Origin: Siphonodentalium dalli
Lineage: Eukaryota > Mollusca > Scaphopoda > Gadilida > Siphonodentaliidae
Direction: 5' to 3'
NCBI GenBank assembly: GCA_032622095.1
Contig: CP136067.1
Location: forward strand, 180,516,556-180,580,555
DNA: 64,000 nt
Shown: positions 1 to 10,764 of the stretch, piece after piece
Position numbering within the stretch: the stretch's first letter is position 1
How the letters are laid out: the number at the start of each line of letters is the position of its first letter
Notes under the pieces: generated by a model
The model's input: the letters and a program-made list of their open reading frames with translations, nothing else
The model's database searches: none
What the model was told of the DNA's origin: nothing
Program-made: the position numbers and the translations under genes

Positions 1-220
1 CATCATAATATAAACAAACACCAGAAAAGTAACTTTTTATGCTTTTGTTTACATAACAATGGTCAAAGATATGACAATAACATACTGTTTATGCGATATT
101 TCTTATTTGTATACGGACAAAGTCTGTCTACATTTTGTTGTTCTTTCTGTTTGTGGCGGTTTTTGACGGGTGGAAATATTTTCACAGGATACCCACCGCC
201 AAGGCCAACCGTACCTTTAA
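1..220 (-). repeat. TTAA-flanked repeat family A, inverted copy cut by window start
   Basis: Bases 1-212 are close to the reverse complement of about 268-472, so the window opens inside a long palindrome with a loop of roughly 55 bp. The copy ends at 217-220 in the TTAA of CCGTACCTTTAA. The same sequence occurs complete at 20373-20874. This is a dispersed non-autonomous element, not a gene; the open frames here are shadows. Confidence 0.8.
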
Positions 221-265
221 AGTGATGTGAAACACTGCGGCAGGGTGATCTTTTCAAGTTATTTC

Positions 266-791
266 GGTTGGCCTTGGCGGTGGGTATCCTATGAAAATAT
301 TTCCACCCGTCAAAAACCGCCACAAACAGAAAGAACAACAAAATGTAGACAGACTTTGTCCGTATACAAATAAGAAATATCGCATAAACAGTATGTTATT
401 GTCATATCTTTGACCATTGTTATGTAAACAAAAGCATAAAAAGTTACTTTTCTGGTGTTTGTTTATATTATGATGGTAAACATAAAGAGCGTTCTTTGTT
501 GGTGAATTCCTGATATGGAACGAATAAAGAGCGTTTATGCCATTTGTGTGTGTTAGCCAGCAGCATTGTGCTGTCTTTTGTAACACAATCAGGCTCTTGC
601 TTATGTTAAATATAGTAGGTCTTTATGATAACATGCTGTTTACGTTATGGTCATGGAAAATATGGACGAAACTGTATGCGTTTTAATGTTTTTTCTGTTT
701 ACGGTGTTTGGAACAAATATGAATATTTTCGACAATTAAGGCCAAACGTGCCTTTAATGGTCGAACCAACTAAGGCCTCACGTGCCTTTAA
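266..791 (+). repeat. TTAA-flanked repeat family A, second arm/copy
   Basis: It matches 20378-20874 almost throughout, including the segment with GAGCGTTCTTTGTTGGTGAA. Its right end appears twice, at 742-757 and 776-791, each as CGTGCCTTTAA, which suggests a small terminal duplication. The left TTAAAGG terminus is missing where the copy meets the loop of the palindrome. A diverged fragment of the family is also at about 10210-10260. Confidence 0.75.
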
Positions 792-862
792 ATTATATGT
801 GCCTTGTTATAGTCGGTCAAAAGTTCTTCGAGCTGTTGTTGTGTTTTATAATGTTTTTTTCA

Positions 863-1278
863 TTAAAGGTAATCAATCCGATCAGATGGTCCCCATGTCA
901 CCAGTTAAAACAACAATATCATTTCTCCAAATACGCATTTGTTATCAGAATCGATTAATTACAACAAAATAATGCTAACCGCTGTCAACAATGGTATAAC
1001 ATTTCCCAAAACTTGTTATTTATCAACATGTTGACATGATGTTGTTCATCGAAATATGGCCGTATTATCACTTGAGTATCACGAAATTTGGCCGTATAAT
1101 AATTTAGAGTTATCATCATCCGCAATCTTTTCCGAGACCGTCGATTTGATGGCTCTTTTCTGGGCCACAAATAATTGCACATTTCGAGAAATAACACATT
1201 TCAAAACTCGATATCTGATCACTCTGAGCTTTGAGGGGCTTTGGGGGGGGGGCGCTAATTCTGTTTATGCGTCTTTAA
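863..1278 (+). repeat. TTAA-flanked repeat family F, next to the gene 1 splice acceptor
   Basis: It starts TTAAAGGTAATCAATCC and ends TGCGTCTTTAA. It is related to the copy at 8057-8441 and to the two halves at 24140-24353 and about 30102-30202. The right TTAA lies 27 bp upstream of the coding exon at 1306, so the element forms most of the visible intron end, and the usable acceptor tract is in the short remaining sequence. Confidence 0.7.
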
Positions 1279-1305
1279 ATAACATTATCTTATCTTATAT
1301 TACAG

Positions 1306-2874
1306 ATACAATTCCAAGACGAGAGTGCTACCGTTACCATTGACGACGAGGAAGACGAAAAACTCATTGATTACCTAATGAAAGTTATACGCTCTCTATG
1401 TTACAAGAAAACAGGCAAACAAGACTTCGCAGCGTACGTTCTAAAAGTTTTCGGGGGGTCAAGGCCGCTCAATCTACCGCTTCAACACGTTCTTAAAGAA
1501 GGGTTGGTTGAGAAACGTGGGAACACGACATTTCCTAAATGGGAGAAGAGATTGTTGGTGGTTCGCTTGAGTGAGATATCTTATTATAAGGTTGGAGCTG
1601 GTGTTCCACTTAACGTATCGAGATTATGGAAAGAGGCAACGAGAATCACCACGCCTGACAAATATTCATTCAACATTTCTCTGCACAAAAGACGGACCTT
1701 CTACTTCAGACTAGTCGAAGATAAAAAGACGAAACAGGAACTGGAGGCGGAGATAAGGGAGTGGACGACTGTTTTGAGAGCAGCTTTAATAAGTAAATTC
1801 TCGACAATCAGAGCTTCAACCATGATGCAACATGGTTATAAATTACCAAAGAACAATGTACAGCGAGATATGAACCTCAATGTGGAATGTCCGCCCACCG
1901 CGCCATTGTGTGTTGGGTCGTCTGGTGGCGAAGATTCTGACGAGGAGGCTAGAAACTCGCGGCGGTCGCAGAGTTTACCAAATACACTGTATCCCAGTAA
2001 AGAAACCGAATCCGACAAAAGTAAGGCCAGCCCTAAAAAGCCTTTATGTGCGTCGAATTCTGCCGGTAATACGCAATCGCCTTTGAGAAGGAAAAAAGTT
2101 CTAAAATCTAAATATAGAACAAAGTTTCGTGGTCCTGATGGTGATTTCACTGTTAGAATATCAGAGCACTTAGATGGAAAAGACATTCTTAAAAAAGAGA
2201 TTGTTTATAAAAGCGAGAGCGGGGATGATTCGAACGACAGCTGGAGTACGTCCTCTGAGTCAGACTCAAACATGAATTCTTCCTCCAGTACCGGTTCCGA
2301 TTCGATGAATAACACCAGAGCAGCCAGCCAAGCAGAAGGCTGTGTTGCGTTAGATTCTGGTGATTTGATTGGTGCTTGTTGTGAATACACCGATGTGACA
2401 CTACCGGATGTACCCGTAACCCAGGATGTTTATTCTTCGTCGGAAGAAAGTGATGATTCGACACCACGCGCTGTCATAAACTCAGGACCCATTGGTGAAA
2501 ATTGTGATAAAGATGCTGATGATAGTCTTTCAGTTCCTAATTCGTCTCTTCGTGAAGACAAAAAGAACAGTGGCGAGGAGCGACTATCTGTTAAAAATTT
2601 AAAAGACTTTTTTGAAATCCAAATGACAGTTAGCGATAATCGGCGTTCGTCGAATGGAATTAACAATGCAAATGTGGGCATCAATGACACATCCAAAGTA
2701 GCTACCGAAAACCAAAGTTTATCAAAAAGTGCCAATTCTGCGGAAGAAATGACGAGTCGACAGGATACATCAAATGACCAGGACAATGATATGGATCGTG
2801 GAAATAATGAAGAGGTGGACTGGGATCCGCGTCTGGTGCTAGCAGAAACACAAAATGAACCCAGATTTGTGTAG
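1306..2874 (+). CDS. 3'-terminal coding exon: RA-like segment, PH domain and acidic Ser-rich tail (possibly ARAP-like)
   Basis: The frame is open from a pyrimidine/AT-rich acceptor ending TTACAG (1300-1305) to the TAG at 2872-2874, giving 522 codons; a Met at 1378 is internal and probably not the start. Exon residues about 1-65 resemble the end of an RA/ubiquitin-fold domain (YVLKVFGGSRPLNLPLQHVL). Residues about 66-170 read as a PH domain: a GLVEKRG first strand, then KWEKRLLVVRLSEISYYK, and a C-terminal helix with the conserved Trp in EIREWTTVL. The remaining roughly 350 residues are low complexity, rich in Ser, Asp, Glu and Asn, and probably disordered. An RA-PH order at the C-terminus is known in ARAP GTPase-activating proteins that act in phosphoinositide and small-GTPase signalling; that identity is inferred and moderate to low. 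Upstream exons are outside the window. No clear AATAAA signal closely follows the stop. Confidence 0.75.
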   Translation: MQFQDESATVTIDDEEDEKLIDYLMKVIRSLCYKKTGKQDFAAYVLKVFGGSRPLNLPLQHVLKEGLVEKRGNTTFPKWEKRLLVVRLSEISYYKVGAGVPLNVSRLWKEATRITTPDKYSFNISLHKRRTFYFRLVEDKKTKQELEAEIREWTTVLRAALISKFSTIRASTMMQHGYKLPKNNVQRDMNLNVECPPTAPLCVGSSGGEDSDEEARNSRRSQSLPNTLYPSKETESDKSKASPKKPLCASNSAGNTQSPLRRKKVLKSKYRTKFRGPDGDFTVRISEHLDGKDILKKEIVYKSESGDDSNDSWSTSSESDSNMNSSSSTGSDSMNNTRAASQAEGCVALDSGDLIGACCEYTDVTLPDVPVTQDVYSSSEESDDSTPRAVINSGPIGENCDKDADDSLSVPNSSLREDKKNSGEERLSVKNLKDFFEIQMTVSDNRRSSNGINNANVGINDTSKVATENQSLSKSANSAEEMTSRQDTSNDQDNDMDRGNNEEVDWDPRLVLAETQNEPRFV

Positions 2875-3527
2875 CGAATGTTATATGAACGCAACTTTAT
2901 ACTATTTATTTATTAAGAAGTGCAATATACTTACTTGAGCTCTTTTTTTCACTGAGGGTAAATACAATTGCTTGTAGGGTGCTCCGCTACCCGTCCCCAA
3001 TTCCCCACCGCACTGACTTCATGTGCCGTCTATACATGTATATATATACACGCATGCACCTGCTATACGACATGGTAGTATACATGCAGGAGACTATATA
3101 GTACCATGACGTATACCAGGTGCGTATATATAAACGGTTAAGGGCAGTGTGGGTTCTGTAGCGGAGCGTGTCACAAGCCCATTTTCAGGAGGCAATGCCA
3201 ATTCGGTTACACCAGTCCGACTCCCTCTTTTTTCCACAAGTATACCGTTAAAGTTTTGACTGTCCCCGCCTAACACAGGCAACAAAACTCTTGGTTCGTT
3301 GGCCAAATATATACCCGGCCAAATCTCCACAGGGCTGATCCACCGTGTAGCTAAGATTAAAGCTCAGCCGACAAACATAATACCTTACTCGTATTTAAAT
3401 TCGCGCAGTAATATTTTCCACTCAGTTTTGAATTCACGCACTTTAAATTCGCGCACCTAGCTGCGCGAATTTAAAACTGACACAAATATTTTCGTAATAG
3501 TCTTGGATCTGATGACAGTTTGAGTGT
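2875..3527. other. 3' flank of gene 1, no further gene seen
   Basis: This should include the 3' UTR of the exon above. It carries a GCGCGAATTTAAA-type inverted motif at about 3395-3475, which recurs at about 4595-4675. An open frame at 3094-3330 (-) shows no recognisable domain and I do not call it. Confidence 0.4.
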
Positions 3528-4060
3528 TTAAAGATGGTCTATCTCTTTGTAAACATGTGTTATATAGTTACGGGAGTATAAAATATTATATATGAATCGA
3601 AGACCCCTGTCCGGAAATGCTTCTATCGATATTGATTATATTTCAAATATTTTCTGGTCTAAAAACGTGTGGTTGTTTAGCCAACGAACAATAGTGGTTA
3701 CTGTTAACAGAGACCATAAATTTTATTGTGTAATTTTGTCACAAATTAGACTCATTGTCGCTTATAACCAAGGAATAAACAATAACAACTATCAATCTGG
3801 GACATTTGATGTTCGGAGCGTAGCTATGTGAACAACCTAATGATCTATGTCGATATATGGTATCACCTGAATGGTCTGTTCTAAAAATAGAACAATAAAG
3901 TGTCCCATTTAATCGTCTCATTTTATGGTAAAATATTCGCAATAAAATGAATATTAATCGATAGAATCGTTTCCGGACAGGGGTCTTCAATTCATATCTA
4001 TTATTTTATACCCACGAAACTATTTCAAAATTGTTATATGAAGAGATAATCCATCTTTAA
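3528..4060. mobile_element. TTAA-flanked MITE with long inverted ends (TTAAAGATGG)
   Basis: The left end TTAAAGATGGTCTATCTCTT pairs with AAGAGATAATCCATCTTTAA at 4041-4060. The arms continue inward to the shared GACCCCTGTCCGGAAA at about 3601 and its complement at about 3970. Size is 533 bp, with TTAA at both ends and no coding potential. Confidence 0.8.
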
Positions 4061-4685
4061 TCGTTCCCGAAAATACATGTGTATCTTAAACACCATCAGG
4101 ACGGATTTACATAGTGTAAAACATAACTGCGTCATCAATTGAAGATGTTGTGAAGATGTGTGTTTATATGCTCCATATAATTATTCGGACACTGAAATAG
4201 TTAAATGAAATATAAGGAAGTAAAACAACAACCGCGTATATGCTACTGTCTTCAGAAAAAAATCAACAGTTGTCTGCAGGTTGTGTTGACATAAATAATT
4301 CGAGCTATGTATTCAGGGAAGGTGTCACTAATTGGTTGTAGAAAGTGCTTTTGCGCATCTTCAGTCTGGATCATGTGTACTTCTTAACAATCACATGTAT
4401 CGACATCGACGATGTCACCATGATTTGTCGCTTCACATATGGGTAATTATTGTGTTGATGTTGGTTGCTTGTATGTAAATATGGCATACAAGCAGGCATA
4501 TATATTTGTCTATTCAGTCTAAAGTTGACTAATGTATGTAAAACATCAACATAGCCCTCTTGTCTTCCACGTGGTTTGGTGTAAACTCAGGGGTCGTACT
4601 ATTTTTCGCTCAGTTTTAAATTAGCGCATCGATGGGTGCGCGAAAATTAGTACTGTGGGAATTTAAATACGAGTGGGGTAAATAT
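4061..4685. other. Unassigned intergenic sequence
   Basis: AT-rich sequence with no exon, RNA gene or clear repeat terminus. A GCGCGAAAATTAG-type motif near 4640 echoes the one at 3400-3475. Confidence 0.4.
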
Positions 4686-4931
4686 TTAACCCTTCCATGA
4701 CGGGAGCTGGGCTAGTGCATCATTAAAGATCATGTGCCAGTGCATTCTCTTCTATTGGAGCCTCGCATATACAAGAGAATGCTCTGGCTTACAAGGTCAA
4801 GTTATATATTGTTAAGCCAATGTATTCTCTTATATATATGAGGCGCCCTGTGGGAGACTCGCATATAGAAAAGCATGCATTGGCACAGGGTTTCATTAAA
4901 TTTCAGGAAGCTCCAGTCATGGAATGCTTAA
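4686..4931. mobile_element. piggyBac-like MITE, family P3 (CCCTTCCATGAC ends)
   Basis: TTAACCCTTCCATGACGGGAG at the left and CCAGTCATGGAATGCTTAA at the right, with TTAA on both sides. The interior holds imperfect GCATTCTCTTATATATGCGAG hairpin arms, the module also seen in families P1 and P2. Related copies are at 44693-44946, 62780-63034 and (partial) 51600-51694. Confidence 0.75.
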
Positions 4932-4975
4932 GACCAGATTCTACTTCTTCAGTTTAAAGTCGGGTTTAACCCTTT

Positions 4976-5028
4976 CAGTTATAAAAGTATACATTGGAAT
5001 GGTTTATTGTTTATCTGTATAGGGATGT
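4976..5028. mobile_element. Left end of TTAA MITE family D, truncated
   Basis: It begins TTAACCCTTTCAGTTATAAA and continues with the AAGTATACATTGGAA segment found in the full copies at 23806-24070 and 48570-48827. It runs directly into LINE remnant sequence, so the right half is missing. Confidence 0.6.
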
Positions 5029-7012
5029 TCACGTAATAAAAGCGGACGACAGATAGTGAAAGTAAAGAAGGAGTCCTATTTGGCTTGAAGAGCTTCTCGT
5101 CTCTGGTTCCTCCACTTCCACAGCATTCCAGAACGCTATTGCCCGAGGGAAGAAGGAAATTTTGTAGACATCTACCCCCGCAATCGTCAGATGGTGCTGG
5201 TGCCCTCTCGTGTTGGCTGTTGTCTTTGTGATGTAATTATCGGCTGGGATACTCGATCGAACATCACCATGTCTGCTATCTATCTGCGACTTTTCAGTGA
5301 TTCCCATCTCAGTTGTTTCTTCATGGCGTGGATGTCACTCTTCCAGTTGTAGTCGTTGGCCACCCACCTAGCTGTCCTGTTCTGCACTTCATGGCGTGGA
5401 TGTCACTCTTCCAGTTGTAGTCGTTGGCCACCCACCTAGCTGTCCTGTTCTGCACTTCATGGCGTGGATGTCACTCTTCCAGTTGTAGTCGTTGGCCACC
5501 CACCTAGCTGTCCTGTTCTGCACTTCATGGCGTGGATGTCACTCTTCCAGTTGTAGTCGTTGGCCACCCACCTAGCTGTCCTGTTCTGCACTTCATGGCG
5601 TGGATGTCACTCTTCCAGTTGTAGTCGTTGGCCACCCACCTAGCTGTCCTGTTCTGCACTTCATGGCGTGGATGTCACTCTTCCAGTTGTAGTCGTTGGC
5701 CACCCACCTAGCTGTCCTGTTCTGCACTTCATGGCGTGGATGTCACTCTTCCAGTTGTAGTCGTTGGCCACCCACCTAGCTGTCCTGTTCTGCACTTCAT
5801 GGCGTGGATGTCACTCTTCCAGTTGTAGTCGTTGGCCACCCACCTAGCTGTCCTGTTCTGCACTTCATGGCGTGGATGTCACTCTTCCAGTTGTAGTCGT
5901 TGGCCACCCACCTAGCTGTCCTGTTCTGCACTTCATGGCGTGGATGTCACTCTTCCAGTTGTAGTCGTTGGCCACCCACCTAGCTGTCCTGTTCTGCACT
6001 TCATGGCGTGGATGTCACTCTTCCAGTTGTAGTCGTTGGCCACCCACCTAGCTGTCCTGTTCTGCACTTCATGGCGTGGATGTCACTCTTCCAGTTGTAG
6101 TCGTTGGCCACCCACCTAGCTGTCCTGTTCTGCACTTCATGGCGTGGATGTCACTCTTCCAGTTGTAGTCGTTGGCCACCCACCTAGCTGTCCTGTTCTG
6201 CACTTCATGGCGTGGATGTCACTCTTCCAGTTGTAGTCGTTGGCCACCCACCTAGCTGTCCTGTTCTGCACTTCATGGCGTGGATGTCACTCTTCCAGTT
6301 GTAGTCGTTGGCCACCCACCTAGCTGTCCTGTTCTGCACTTCATGGCGTGGATGTCACTCTTCCAGTTGTAGTCGTTGGCCACCCACCTAGCTGTCCTGT
6401 TCTGCACTTCATGGCGTGGATGTCACTCTTCCAGTTGTAGTCGTTGGCCACCCACCTAGCTGTCCTGTTCTGCACTTCATGGCGTGGATGTCACTCTTCC
6501 AGTTGTAGTCGTTGGCCACCCACCTAGCTGTCCTGTTCTGCACTTCATGGCGTGGATGTCACTCTTCCAGTTGTAGTCGTTGGCCACCCACCTAGCTGTC
6601 CTGTTCTGCACTTCATGGCGTGGATGTCACTCTTCCAGTTGTAGTCGTTGGCCACCCACCTAGCTGTCCTGTTCTGCACTTCATGGCGTGGATGTCACTC
6701 TTCCAGTTGTAGTCGTTGGCCACCCACCTAGCTGTCCTGTTCTGCACTTCATGGCGTGGATGTCACTCTTCCAGTTGTAGTCGTTGGCCACCCACCTAGC
6801 TGTCCTGTTCTGCACTTTATGGCGTGGATGTCACTCTTCCAGTTGTAGTCGTTGGCCACCCACCTAGCTGTCCTGTTCTGCACTTCATGGCGTGGATGTC
6901 ACTCTTCCAGTTGTAGTCGTTGGCCACCCACCTAGCTGTCCTGTTCTGCACTTTATCTAGAATTCTAGATCGTCGATGTTTGTTTTTGGGTTCCACACAC
7001 TTGCTGCATAAT
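5029..7012 (-). pseudogene. LINE reverse-transcriptase C-terminal remnant, interrupted by a satellite array
   Basis: Read on the minus strand, 6960-7012 gives AASVWNPKTNIDDLE; the array unit gives VQNRTARWVANDYNW and then KSDIHAMK; 5029-5307 gives IPADNYITKT, TRGH and DVYKISFFPRAIAFWN. This order is the familiar C-terminus of the ORF2 protein of CR1/Jockey-type LINEs (a VQNRAARW-like segment followed by TRGH and SFFPR..WN). The frame is broken by an 8-bp insertion making CTAGAATTCTAG near 6958, by a stop and frameshift near 5270-5300, and by the 68-bp array. RT catalytic motifs and the endonuclease are absent. Confidence 0.8.
5319..6950. repeat. Satellite array: 24 tandem copies of a 68-bp unit derived from LINE coding sequence
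   Basis: The unit starts CTTCATGGCGTGGATGTCAC and ends GTCCTGTTCTGCA. The span of 1632 bp is exactly 24 x 68, and copies are almost identical (a C-to-T change turns CTTCAT into CTTTAT near 6815). On the minus strand one unit encodes part of a LINE RT C-terminus. Because 68 is not a multiple of three, the array cannot be one open frame. Confidence 0.97.
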
Positions 7013-7015
7013 CAG

Positions 7016-7425
7016 TTAACCCTTTACCCAACAAACCGGCCAAAACCGGCCACAACCGGCCAAATAAAGCTTCAACAGCCTAAAATATCTTCGGTCTGTC
7101 TCAATAGAACCATACAAATATGGATATCATTGGAACCGGCTCATTGACCACATTGTGATAGTTACAGTTATGCCCTGTGCCAATGCATTCTCTTATATAT
7201 GCGAGTCGACCATAGGTCGCCTCGCATATATAAGAGAATGCATTGGCCTAAAAAACATCTTTTTTTAACACTTTTTGCCATTTTTTCTTACATTCTTTAA
7301 CAATTTTATAATTTGTAATGTGTTAAGCCAATGCATTCTCTTATATATGCGAGGCGACCTATGGTCGACTCGCATATATAAGAGAATGCATTGGCACAGG
7401 GCCCTTCTGTTGGGTAAAGGGTTAA
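7016..7425. mobile_element. piggyBac-like MITE, family P1, copy 1
   Basis: Ends are TTAACCCTTTACCCAACA and TGTTGGGTAAAGGGTTAA, with TTAA on both sides. Inside are two near-perfect hairpins built on CCAATGCATTCTCTTATATA with loops GTCGACCATAGGTCGCC and its complement, separated by an AT-rich spacer. TTAA target duplication with CCC-starting ends is characteristic of piggyBac-superfamily elements. There is no coding capacity. Confidence 0.9.
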
Positions 7426-8056
7426 TGGTCGAACCATGGCCTTGCAGCATTTGTTTTTTCACCTATAATTTGCAGTTCCCGATGTTACGCCGTAGAAAAG
7501 CAATAAAGCATAGTCCAGGAATATGATGATGTTATCGAAGAATTTTATTATATTGTTGGCATTTTGCTAATACGGTCTGCCGAGTGACCAGTTGTTTCCA
7601 ATGCTTTCATGGAGGATATCTCCACTGTCTTGATGTAATTGATTGACTCATAAACCAAAATGAAGGAAATTATTTAAGGAATATGACTGTTTATTTTTGT
7701 TTTCGTATTTTGCTGCATTTTCTGTCAGTAAACTTTTTTTTTTGGTACTTTATTATCGCTGATGAGATGAGTCTGCGTAACTTGTTGGGGATTTTCCACC
7801 AAGTGCCGAATAGATGAAGTAGCTGAGTCAGGGTTTTCGGTGCATAAAGTTTTTAAAGGCCGCACACTTATTATCACATCGCTACTGTGGTACGTGTGTC
7901 TCCGTCCATTCGTGTTTCTTTTGCTGTTATAGCACCAAATTGTTTATTTTTCACCGGGACGAAAAGTTATTAGACTTGTCGTGGGGTATTGGTGATGATA
8001 TGGAAATTCTCCTTTTCGGGAGTTAGGAACCTTGTCTTGTCTTATATATAAGTACT
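7426..8056. other. Unassigned intergenic sequence
   Basis: No exon with splice signals and no repeat boundary recognised. A short poly-T tract lies at about 7733. Confidence 0.35.
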
Positions 8057-8441
8057 TTAAAGATACCCATATCATCAGATTCCAACAACAACAACAGCAA
8101 CACATTGTTGAAATGCCGTTCAGTTATCAGAATCGATTAATTGCCAAAACATAATGCTAACCAGTCAATTTTACAATAGTATCAAATTGCCCAAAACGTG
8201 TTATTAATCAACATTTTTGTTCAACGAAATTTAGCAGGATTGTCAAATATCTAACACCAAAGACACTTGATTTAGAGTTATCCATCTCCATCCGCAATTT
8301 GGTCCGAGACCGTCTGCTTGACGAATATTTGCCAGGCCTGAGCTTTGATGGGTGGGTTCCTCGACTCGAATCAAATGATTTTTACCCCCGAAACCACAGA
8401 ATATTAATTTGGGAGCGTTAATTCCGGTTATGCATCTTTAA
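8057..8441. mobile_element. TTAA-flanked repeat family F, intact-looking copy
   Basis: It starts TTAAAGATACCCATATCATC and ends TATGCATCTTTAA. It is the reference for the copy at 863-1278 and for the copy that hosts the LINE at 24140-30202. It contains GATTAATTGCCAAAACATAA and the GATGGGTGGGTTCCTCGACT segment. Confidence 0.75.
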
Positions 8442-9150
8442 GTGTTATGACTAATTTGTGTCAGGGACATGTGCATACACATAATACCGACATGCATTTA
8501 TATAACTCAGCCGGAAACAGATGAATGTCTACGTACACATATTACCGATTTGTATGTGTGCAGTATCCCTCCGCCGGAAACAGAGACGGATGTCTACATA
8601 TATAGACACTATCGACACCCATTTGATGGATGGCTGGTGGGAAGACTCGCGTAACCCGGGGCGCTTTTCTAGATCATTAATATAATCTAATTTTTTTCAT
8701 GCGCAATTGCTGGTAATGCATGTCTGAAAACTTTCGCGGAAATTTTCGTTTCAAAGTAAACGCAATTAATTCAAAACGGAATAAGTAAACTATTTAAGCA
8801 ATAGGTTCTATTCACTCCTATCTACCGTGGTATAATATGTTTTCACTGTGGCCCGCTTCATTAAACGCATTTATCGTGCAAATATGTTGATATTGAACCT
8901 AAATATTCACTTATATGATTCTGAAATAAGACTACAGTGAACTTTTACACGTTATTACATGCAATGGCGAAGGCCATAATGAAAACACATTACAATAGGC
9001 TTCAATAGAATATATTGTCCAAATAGTGGGTTTATTTCGTTTTGAATTACGTTCATATTGAACCTATTTCGACATCGAAATAAATGTAGCTTCATATATG
9101 TTATTTATTTGAAACAAATCCAGTTTGGATGTATGGTTCCATATGGTTGC
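8442..9150. other. Unassigned intergenic sequence with weak repeats
   Basis: Two CCGGAAACAGA...GATGTCTAC segments (about 8511 and 8574) form a weak tandem pair. AATTCAAAACG near 8770 and its complement near 9040 suggest a decayed inverted repeat. No gene is seen. Confidence 0.35.
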
Positions 9151-9513
9151 TTAACCATTTCAGTGCCAGGGGCCGATCTCATCGGCCCTATTTACGGTCT
9201 GTAAAATCGGCCCTAAAAAAATAAAAAATCATTTATTTTTTAATGATTTGTTTGGGTTGAATTTTTTTTGGGTATGCTTAAGCATGCTAAAGCAAATTTA
9301 AAAACAAACTGGATAAAACCTTAGGGGCATCATGGCATGTTATAACTCAAAACTATCACCAAGTATTCATAGTAATACTTTTGATGCCCATGAAAAATGT
9401 AAGATTCCCTGGCACTAAACCTACAAAATAAGTCTGTTAAAGAATATAAGAAAAAATTATTAAAATTGTAAAAATTGTAAAAAATAATAACAAATGATGA
9501 AAAATTGTTAGGC
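9151..9513. mobile_element. piggyBac-like MITE, family P2, right end missing
   Basis: It starts TTAACCATTTCAGTGCCAGG and follows the complete copy at 46068-46506 (GGGCCGATCTCATCGGCCCT hairpin, then the TATGCTTAAGCATGCT palindrome). It stops just before the GCATTCTCTTATATATGCGAG hairpin module, which is absent here. Confidence 0.7.
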
Positions 9514-9725
9514 TGACTGGTGACTATACAATAACTTAAGTGGGTATATGGGACTAGTATACATATAATATAACATTTATTTGATACATTTGCTTGAAAA
9601 CTGTACAAAAATTACTCGACAACGACAATTTGTATTTTCGCATTCCGGCTAATCTGCCATCCATAACATTACTTCATACTCAACAGACTTTCAAATAAAG
9701 GAAATCTGGTTACCTTATTCTACGA

Positions 9726-9960
9726 CTATAGAAACCAACAACATTTGAGTACAGTATCCCTCGAAGGTAAGTTCAATATTAGCAGTCTCGTGTAGTGACT
9801 ATTCCTCAAACTAGGTACCATTCGTGTTACTCTCCTCTGTAACTTCTCTAAACTTACGTAATAATCCCACCAAGTATGGCTTCCATGCGACATCACAATA
9901 TTCATATTGAGAGTATGATCCATGAGAACAGGCTGTTCTGAAAGTTAGCCGTCTGGACAA
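9726..9960 (-). pseudogene. LINE RT C-terminal fragment
   Basis: Minus-strand reading gives EYCDVAWKPY in one frame and LEKLQRRVTRMVPSLRNSHY followed by LLILNLPS in another. This is the segment just after the RT domain in CR1-type LINEs (EYxxPVWxPY ... LExVQRRxTRxIPGLRxLSY ... LNLPSL). One frameshift separates the two parts. It is a short dead scrap. Confidence 0.7.
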
Positions 9961-10675
9961 TTTGAAATGAGTGGTGCACGTTAAAGCGGCATGCACATAA
10001 ACTTCAAACATGAAATTGAACAATTCTACTCGTATTTGCTACATTCCTTGTTGCAACATGTTAAACGGACATGTCTCATTCGAACCCCCAATTATTTGTC
10101 TACGTAATTGGGAGCGACGGATACGATAGGTCGATAAATAAACGAAATATTGATATACCGGCACCATATGCTCTGAAAAAAAACTTGCCAAAGTCACCGC
10201 CATTTTAAACTTTTCGCCAAAAGTCAGACAAACGCTCTTTATTGCTACCATATCAGGAATAGACTACCACGGAACGCTCTATTCTGTTCCATGTCTCGTG
10301 TAACTGGCTGTTTTGTGTTTAAGACCCAAAACACCGTATTCACAGTTGTATTTTCATTACGTATTTTCATTATGCGTCTTTTTGGGTAACATAATGTTCG
10401 TAGAAAGGTAATTCGGATATTTACCGACCTATTTCGACACTGAGAAAATTTCAAAAGAGAATAATAGTATGTCTATTTTGGAGTGCAAACCGCCATGTGA
10501 CTTTAAGTCGATATAAACAAAAAAAATTATAAGGTCTATAATTTATGTTATCTCAAAAATCACAGAGCTAAGCGTAAAAACCGAAACCGCTGTCACTCTA
10601 ACATCTATAATTATCGACTGATGATCAATTCGTCGTTTTTGATTGGTTAGTGGCAACTTATCACACACCAGCCAT
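9961..10675. other. Unassigned; includes a diverged family A fragment
   Basis: About 10210-10260 (AACGCTCTTTATTGCTACCA ... CATATCAGGAAT) is a diverged reverse copy of family A. The rest shows no coding exon. Confidence 0.35.
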
Positions 10676-10692
10676 GGGGGGGGGGGGGGGGG
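10676..10692. repeat. Homopolymer of 17 G
   Basis: An uninterrupted G run and therefore a likely polymorphic and error-prone site. Similar runs are at about 15750-15768 (G) and 32178-32200 (C). Confidence 0.9.
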
Positions 10693-10764
10693 AATTATTG
10701 ATATATTTCATATATTATATATGAATATTTGCATATAGTGGTATTTTGACACGCGGGGCGTTTT

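Noticed and set aside
5319-6950. CRISPR-like regular array
   Set aside because: Units are contiguous with no variable spacers, in an animal genome, and translate as part of a LINE; it is a satellite.
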